Shown piece after piece: positions 60,601-64,000 of a stretch of DNA of 64,000 nucleotides (positions within the stretch are counted from its first letter, which is position 1; every line of letters begins with the position of its first letter). Made by a program: the position numbers and the translations under genes. Where the stretch lies: contig JAFUPU010000020.1 of assembly GCA_017472635.1 (NCBI GenBank), positions 1 through 64,000 on the forward strand, read 5' to 3'. The notes under the pieces were generated by a model that made no database searches, was not told the origin of the DNA, and saw nothing but the letters and a program-made list of their open reading frames with translations. The DNA comes from Bacteroidaceae bacterium (GTDB lineage Bacteria > Bacteroidota > Bacteroidia > Bacteroidales > Bacteroidaceae).

Positions 60601-62719
60601 TGTTTTCAGTGGACTTATTTTATCAGGATGTGCTAACGAGAAGCCCTCTGCGCCTACTGATTTGCGTGCGGCACAAGGCAGTAAGTTTGTTACGATAGAA
60701 TGGAATCACTCCGTGGATAAGGAAACTCCGGCTACACTGATGCGCTATAATATCAGTATCAAGCGCAAGGGGCAGACCGGTGAAGGTGCTTATCTGATTT
60801 CACCGCTTAACTCCACCAAAAACGGTGTGTCCATACCTTCAACCCATCAGTTGCTGATAGGAAACAAGTTCACTATCCCATTGGCAAATATCCCGGCTGG
60901 CGAATATGAAGTGCAAGTGCAGGGTGTGGACCGTTGGCATCAGGAATCGGACTTCTCAGAGGTCTATAACCTGACAGTTCTTGCGCAGAGTGTGATAGAG
61001 ATGCCGACCTCCACCGGTGTAGGCAAGGAGGTGACAGTGACGCTTGTGACCAATAGCGGTGATGCCGTCAACTTTGGAGAGGGAGCAACAGCCGTCGAAA
61101 CCTCTGCAGGAGTTTATACGGTAAGTTGGAATACGGCAGGACAGAAGACCGTCACAGTAGGAAGCCTCGCTTCGCAAAGCATTTATGTGTATCCTTTGCC
61201 CGAAGCAGACTTTACCTTACCGACAAGTGTGCTTGAGGGGGCAACCGTAAACTTTACGGGTACAAACATCGGCAGTGGTGTGTGGGAATATTCGCTCAAT
61301 GGTGCCGACTTTGAGCCTGTGGCAGAAAGTGAGACGGTGAAGATGTCATTAGGAGACGGTGAGAAGGCCTCGTTGGTATTCAATATGGCTGGCGAATACC
61401 AGGTGCGCCACACGGTATCTGATGCGTTCAACTCTGTCGAATATGCCGTATCTGTCACAGTGACGGGTACAAACTGCCAGCCGGAAATCGCTATAGTGAA
61501 TATCAACCCCGATGGCGGAAAATATCAGATAAACTGGTCGGCAGAAGAATTCCCTGAAGAGGTTGCCAGTGTCAATGTGTATAAAGAGACGACCCATAGC
61601 AATGTATATGAATTGCTGGCCAACGTACCTGTGGCCGAAAACTCTTACACAGACCTTACTTCACAACCGGATGTGACCGCTTCGCGCTATCACATCTCCT
61701 ATGTGCTGCCCTATGGCGAATCGCAACGCAGTGATGACCATCAGGCAATGCACATGATGATTAATCAGGGTATGTCCGACACTTGGAACCTGAGTTGGAG
61801 TCATTACGAAGGTGCTGAAGTTGACTGTTATCGCATTTTGGGCGGAACAACGGCTGATAATCTGCAACCCATTGCAGAGGTGTCAGGGCATATCTCATCC
61901 TATAGCGATATTCAGGCAGTGGGCGGAATGAAATATTATGCTGTGGAAATTCAGATCGGGGCGGACGCTCAACCAATTACGCGCAGCAGTGCCAATGTGC
62001 TCTCTTCCCGTTCCAATGTGATTTCTGCAGATGACGCATCAGTCATCAACTTCATTACGGACATCGTGATATATAGTGAGACGGGAGAATCTGTGATGAA
62101 GGGCCTTCCGGGTGAATCTCTTCAATTGTTTGCTTACCTGCATCCCTTCAGTGCGACATTGCGTGATATTGACTGGAGCATTGCAGAAGGAAACGACTTT
62201 GCCACTATTGATAAAGACGGACTTCTCACCGCTATAGAGAGTGGAGAAGTAACTGTAAGGGCAACTGCTGTTGACGGCTCCGGAGTTTTCGACGAGTTCA
62301 CGGTCGTTTTGGATATAACGGTAGCGGTGACAGGTATCTCACTTGATAAGACCTCCGTAGAACTTACAGAAGGAGAATCCATAACCCTTGCCGCAACCGT
62401 ATCTCCTGAGGATGCTACAGATAAGACAATAACATGGACAAGTTCAGATAACACTATTGCTACAGTTGCAAATGGTGTCGTAACAGCATTGACAGTAGGT
62501 GAAGCCACTATTACTGTTCAGGCTGGAGACCAAATGAGTTCTTGTTTGGTGACAGTGAAGAAAGCGAATGGTATAGAAAATTCCGTAATCGAAAATGAAT
62601 CATGGCCTGCCGATATCCATGATATCACCGGTCGTATGGTCAGAAAGGGTGCAATCTCTACCGAAGGATTGCACACTGGCTTATACTTCATCAAAGGAAA
62701 AAAAGTGTTGGTGAAGTAG
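57647..62719 (+). CDS. Giant FG-GAP/FN3/PKD/Ig surface protein with T9SS tail
   Basis: 1690 aa from MKTNKVFRCVLCAIVSVLWMHAYA, a signal peptide; an upstream Met (57593) overlaps the leader. Order: FG-GAP/VCBS repeats about 50-430 with Ca-binding loops ('DFNNDGFPDF', 'DLNNDGYVDF', 'DFDKDGDVDI'), FN3 about 468-575, PKD about 580-665, second FG-GAP set about 680-950 ('DINHDGKVDV', 'DFNNDGFIDL', 'DYDHDGLLDF'), FN3 about 998-1110, second PKD about 1184-1270, more FN3-like, Big_2 Ig about 1563-1635 ('ISLDKTSVELTEGES', 'ITWTSSDNTIATV'), and a T9SS tail ('IHDITGRMVRKGAIS', 'GLHTGLYFIKGKKVLVK'). Probably a Ca-dependent adhesin or glycan-binding surface protein. Confidence 0.9.
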   Translation: MKTNKVFRCVLCAIVSVLWMHAYAQSTEFPVRFETERGRWYDLTNDGVMEYMSSATGGGGFYQFNSELTKSSLLAKIPYPEGLYCININNDNIIDTYKIGDGYSIIYLANEDYTMREIFETGSNKIASPIDFNNDGFPDFIVNEETRQADVAVLVNGEYVTTKIKLLTPEDYAGIQKELKLTSSTGLAYDNVASSVPVEATLASGGKSIDLNNDGYVDFINPDDGAFYQNLGDGRYVKNSLGGKSTLRDFNNDGQMDVLVWDSENEKLMLYYSTPDMTWGEKKIFSNFVCNDELFCYDFDKDGDVDILVPFDQFHIGTHDNGGSYLMLVENQGNNSFRIHEFALDGTLWFKDCFDMDGDGRFEISALKYKDVGEIGSTIDTDSTDLVLYEVAGLEIADTPLSLKESIGSARRYTDGYIAETGAEFLLADVHNSGRTSLFYTEGVSYNYHGAKYFKDEIPTVAANSRPIAPATLNYIFDAATNQLKISWSEGTDKETSSVDLTYALRIGTERDKCDILFAHANADGTRRNLLEGNSGYSRYRVLDVSSWKAGKYYISVQSVDPNCLGSEFSDYVVFEKKTPATDFILSYNDYFTIGDTCTVMLLNSVESGCTCHWDWDGGTVVSTNKEGREYKIVFSEGGEKVISLYAESADGYTSLEVEKTLNVNHTNIKQADNSNEQEKVFYGAEFTMDLDENGTTEVFCTRKFYEGDATGNYTPIQKLWNSNLPTSQYIHRTIPTDINHDGKVDVAYYGYEEAYLSLNEDGQFYMDENVDGLVTGDANDTDYSFDFNNDGFIDLLDVGRDEVFVNDGTYQSYVKKEVPNSDFILDYDHDGLLDFIYKSSEYILYRNNGDFTFTESTLPISEAGVRFTGIADFDGDGTWDYLDTPKPGRYGVSYYYDTLSVYWGDASVTTQIPCVNDDPYNAYYAITDVDNNGCLDVVISCKSKKQLVVCYMDKDHSFKIEVIEGFWVLGLEEQKEFVTTDGKFVFSGLILSGCANEKPSAPTDLRAAQGSKFVTIEWNHSVDKETPATLMRYNISIKRKGQTGEGAYLISPLNSTKNGVSIPSTHQLLIGNKFTIPLANIPAGEYEVQVQGVDRWHQESDFSEVYNLTVLAQSVIEMPTSTGVGKEVTVTLVTNSGDAVNFGEGATAVETSAGVYTVSWNTAGQKTVTVGSLASQSIYVYPLPEADFTLPTSVLEGATVNFTGTNIGSGVWEYSLNGADFEPVAESETVKMSLGDGEKASLVFNMAGEYQVRHTVSDAFNSVEYAVSVTVTGTNCQPEIAIVNINPDGGKYQINWSAEEFPEEVASVNVYKETTHSNVYELLANVPVAENSYTDLTSQPDVTASRYHISYVLPYGESQRSDDHQAMHMMINQGMSDTWNLSWSHYEGAEVDCYRILGGTTADNLQPIAEVSGHISSYSDIQAVGGMKYYAVEIQIGADAQPITRSSANVLSSRSNVISADDASVINFITDIVIYSETGESVMKGLPGESLQLFAYLHPFSATLRDIDWSIAEGNDFATIDKDGLLTAIESGEVTVRATAVDGSGVFDEFTVVLDITVAVTGISLDKTSVELTEGESITLAATVSPEDATDKTITWTSSDNTIATVANGVVTALTVGEATITVQAGDQMSSCLVTVKKANGIENSVIENESWPADIHDITGRMVRKGAISTEGLHTGLYFIKGKKVLVK

Positions 62720-62739
62720 AGAGAATAAGTTCGTTGTAT

Positions 62740-62783
62740 AGCCTCACCGTCTTTCCCACATGCTCAGAAAGGTCGGTGGGGCT
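62740..62783 (+). terminator. Terminator of the giant surface protein gene
   Basis: AGCCTCACCG (62740-62749) pairs with CGGTGGGGCT (62774-62783) including one G-U pair, then a U-rich run (TATTCTATATTTTATT). Confidence 0.75.
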
Positions 62784-62811
62784 TATTCTATATTTTATTG
62801 TCCGACAAACA

Positions 62812-62955
62812 TCAAATGTTTTGGGCGAATAATCTATTTCTCCATATACTAATTATAAGAGCCATAACACGATTGCCATAAATGTCGTAAATGACATCTT
62901 CCACATTATGCAACGTCTTGCAGCCTCCTTGTAATACTCAATCGTATAGCTACTT
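62812..62955 (-). pseudogene. Remnant of a RelE/ParE-type toxin
   Basis: Two pieces in different frames: 'SYTIEYYKEAA', which reads like a toxin N-terminus, and 'DVIYDIYGNRVMALIISIWRNRLF' style ending (blocks 'VIYDIYGNRVMAL' and 'IWRNRLF'), like the C-terminal strands of RelE/ParE toxins. The roughly 60 middle residues are missing. It directly follows the antitoxin-like frame. Identification rests on short similarities. Confidence 0.4.
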
Positions 62956-63147
62956 CTACTCTGGGGGACTACATAAAATGGTTTCAACGTTGGTATATTT
63001 ACGGTTATCCTTGTTGATGGAATGACGTATGGCAGGCGTGATGGTATTGTCATTGCTGATAGTGGTCATGCGCACCGATGCCACGCCACGTATCAGTTTC
63101 AATGCTCGTTTGATATCAAGCGTATTGTCTTCCAGCGTGACAATCAT
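62956..63147 (-). pseudogene. Antitoxin-like small protein, C-terminus lost
   Basis: 63 codons, 'MIVTLEDNTLDIKRALKLIR', then 'GVASVRMTTISNDNTITPAI'. The opening resembles small Bacteroidetes antitoxins ('I-K-KAL-x-L-x-GV-x-V') that precede RelE-type toxins. After 'RHSINKD' the expected charged tail is replaced by 'NVETILCSPPE', suggesting a frameshift. It could still make a short protein. Confidence 0.45.
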
Positions 63148-63182
63148 CTGAGCCGCTTGTGATACGCTCTAAGAAAGTGTTT

Positions 63183-63255
63183 TGGGGTTGATGGCGCTTC
63201 GCGCGGTTGATTGGTTGAGAACGCTTCGCATAGTTGAGAATTTGAAGGGTGTGAA
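63183..63255. repeat. GCGC-hairpin repeat, copy 2
   Basis: GCGCTTCGCGC followed by GGTTGATTGGTTGA, then ACGCTTCGCATAGTTGA: the same two-unit plan as 46773-46850. Confidence 0.65.
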
Positions 63256-63358
63256 AGGTGAATGGAAGCACCTCCTTTCACCAATAACCATCTGTTGTAC
63301 AAATAGATATAGGTGAAATGAAACGAACGGAATGTGTGATGGAAATACAAGTATAAGA

Positions 63359-63442
63359 GGTGGAATGAGACTATCAATTTTGTTGCAGACGGATATAACA
63401 AATGTCTCATTCCACCCCTATCAGGCATAGAATGAGACATTT
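63359..63442. repeat. Two mutually exclusive hairpins sharing one arm
   Basis: GGTGGAATGAGA (63359-63370) can pair with TCTCATTCCACC (63405-63416); AAATGTCTCATTC (63400-63412) can instead pair with GAATGAGACATTT (63430-63442). The shared arm means only one can form at a time. Confidence 0.65.
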
Positions 63443-63535
63443 ATAAAAGACACACATTTCAAGGCAGATTGGTTGCTTGAAAAATTCAACTATATCCTCG
63501 ATATTTTCAGAAATCTCCTGGATATATCTCTCCCG

Positions 63536-63611
63536 GTTGCAGGACTCAGCTGCGTGAGTCCTGCAACAGATGAGACTGAGTCCTGCAACAAAACAACCTG
63601 AGTCCTGCCAC
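63536..63611. repeat. Array of (CT)GAGTCCTGC repeats with one inverted copy
   Basis: GTTGCAGGACTCAG (63536-63549, inverted), then TGAGTCCTGCAAC (63555-63567), CTGAGTCCTGCAAC (63576-63589) and CTGAGTCCTGCCAC (63598-63611). The first two form a perfect 13-bp hairpin. Confidence 0.8.
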
Positions 63612-63727
63612 TTTTTTCATCGCGTATACAAGTCTTAACAGTGTTGTTCCGTACCCGCTAAGTCATGGACTTATCTCCACGAAGTTTCTACTGAACTATA
63701 AAGAGAATTATTTGTTTTCAATAACGC

Positions 63728-63779
63728 AACAAACTCCGCTCGTCTACCGTGTTTGTTCGGCTGACGAACGGAGTTTGTT
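63728..63779 (-). terminator. Terminator palindrome after the right-edge gene
   Basis: A 17-bp stem, AACAAACTCCGCTCGTC (63728-63744) with GACGAACGGAGTTTGTT (63763-63779). The single non-pair becomes a G-U pair only on the minus strand, matching use by the minus-strand gene that ends at 63836. It shares AAACTCCGCTCGT with 28813. Confidence 0.75.
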
Positions 63780-63835
63780 ATAATTACGCTATTTACCTAT
63801 GCAAAATCTGTATTTGTGATGAAGATGTGTTGCCC

Positions 63836-64000
63836 TTACTCATGAGTATGCGATGTATAGTCAATCAGGTCGCTGCTTGTCGAATTACCTATCCATTTGG
63901 TGGGTGTTCCTTGATTTTCGTTGCAACTGAAGACAGATGCTTGCAAAGATTCCTCTGTGGACTCTTTGTTAAAACCGGCAATGCCCCCTGTATAGTTATA
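63836..64000 (-). CDS. C-terminal end of a GLUG-motif-type surface protein (runs off the window)
   Basis: Fifty-four codons read in one frame on the minus strand from the window edge to TAA at 63836-63838. The piece starts 'YNYTGGIAGFNKESTEESLQ', where 'GGIAGFN' is like the GLUG repeats of bacterial surface proteins, and ends 'SSDLIDYTSHTHE'. There is no sorting tail at this C-terminus. A terminator follows. The main part is outside the window, so family is tentative. Confidence 0.6.
   Translation of the reverse strand, partial: YNYTGGIAGFNKESTEESLQASVFSCNENQGTPTKWIGNSTSSDLIDYTSHTHE

Larger units (their letters stand above)
62720..63835. other. 1.1-kb intergenic region: gene remnants and repeats
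   Basis: No intact gene. It holds the terminator at 62740, toxin-antitoxin remnants (62812-63147), a GCGC-hairpin repeat (63183-63255), two overlapping hairpins (63359-63442), the GAGTCCTGC array (63536-63611) and the terminator palindrome (63728-63779). Confidence 0.6.

Noticed and set aside
63144..63440. 98-codon minus-strand frame at the right end
   Set aside because: It is built from the GCGC repeat and the competing hairpins; no family resemblance.

Overview
The window looks like a chromosome segment of a gut- or mouth-type Bacteroidales bacterium. It has Bacteroidetes promoter boxes (TAnnTTTG) in front of many genes, fimbrillin, DUF3575, DUF5119, DUF3244, DUF4491 and DUF4421 families found almost only in this order, signal peptides of Bacteroidetes type, and secreted proteins ending in type IX secretion (T9SS) sorting tails. 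The genus cannot be fixed from the sequence. No rRNA, tRNA, CRISPR array, prophage, intact insertion sequence or SusC/SusD pair was seen.

Layout. 1-6175 (minus): a secreted-protein operon with a DUF3244 protein, a T9SS-tailed S74 chaperone protein, a gingipain-like C25 protease, a 698-aa secreted protein and a related partial gene, divergent from a lipobox-TPR-membrane-HTH regulator (6455-8242). 8503-14057 (minus): GH97, GH51, SufE and an M28/glutaminyl-cyclase lipoprotein. 14180-16731 (minus): Lrp regulator, DUF4491 and a C26-M19 fusion peptidase. 16940-18518: two FKBP isomerases, divergent from a sirtuin and a rubredoxin. 19844-28731: a transmembrane AraC-type sensor-regulator flanked by a secreted protein gene and a GH2 gene. 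The promoters of these two flanking genes carry the same tandem 18-bp sites at the same spacing, so the three genes probably form one regulon.

28918-39532 (minus): a fimbrial operon read DUF3575, DUF5119, major fimbrillin, hairpin, fimbrillin, two paralogous minor lipoproteins, and a fimbrillin / beta-helix / InlB-repeat adhesin likely to sit at the tip. 39934-45540: metG and carB; carB has an attenuator-like terminator in its leader. 45851-53297: a small outer-membrane barrel, a secreted TPR-CHAT protease, a TIGR03915 protein, a CPBP protease and menA. 53549-57223: GH2 and DUF4421. 57463-57582: a long imperfect hairpin with a central bubble that I read as a 6S-type RNA. 57647-62719: a 1690-aa FG-GAP/PKD/FN3/Ig surface protein with a T9SS tail. 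The right end holds a decayed toxin-antitoxin pair, repeats, and the last 54 codons of a GLUG-type protein.

Between genes there are several families of short dispersed palindromes and oligomer arrays. One palindrome is inserted in frame in the first GH2 gene, and a 17-mer found in hairpins between genes also encodes part of a lipoprotein signal peptide.
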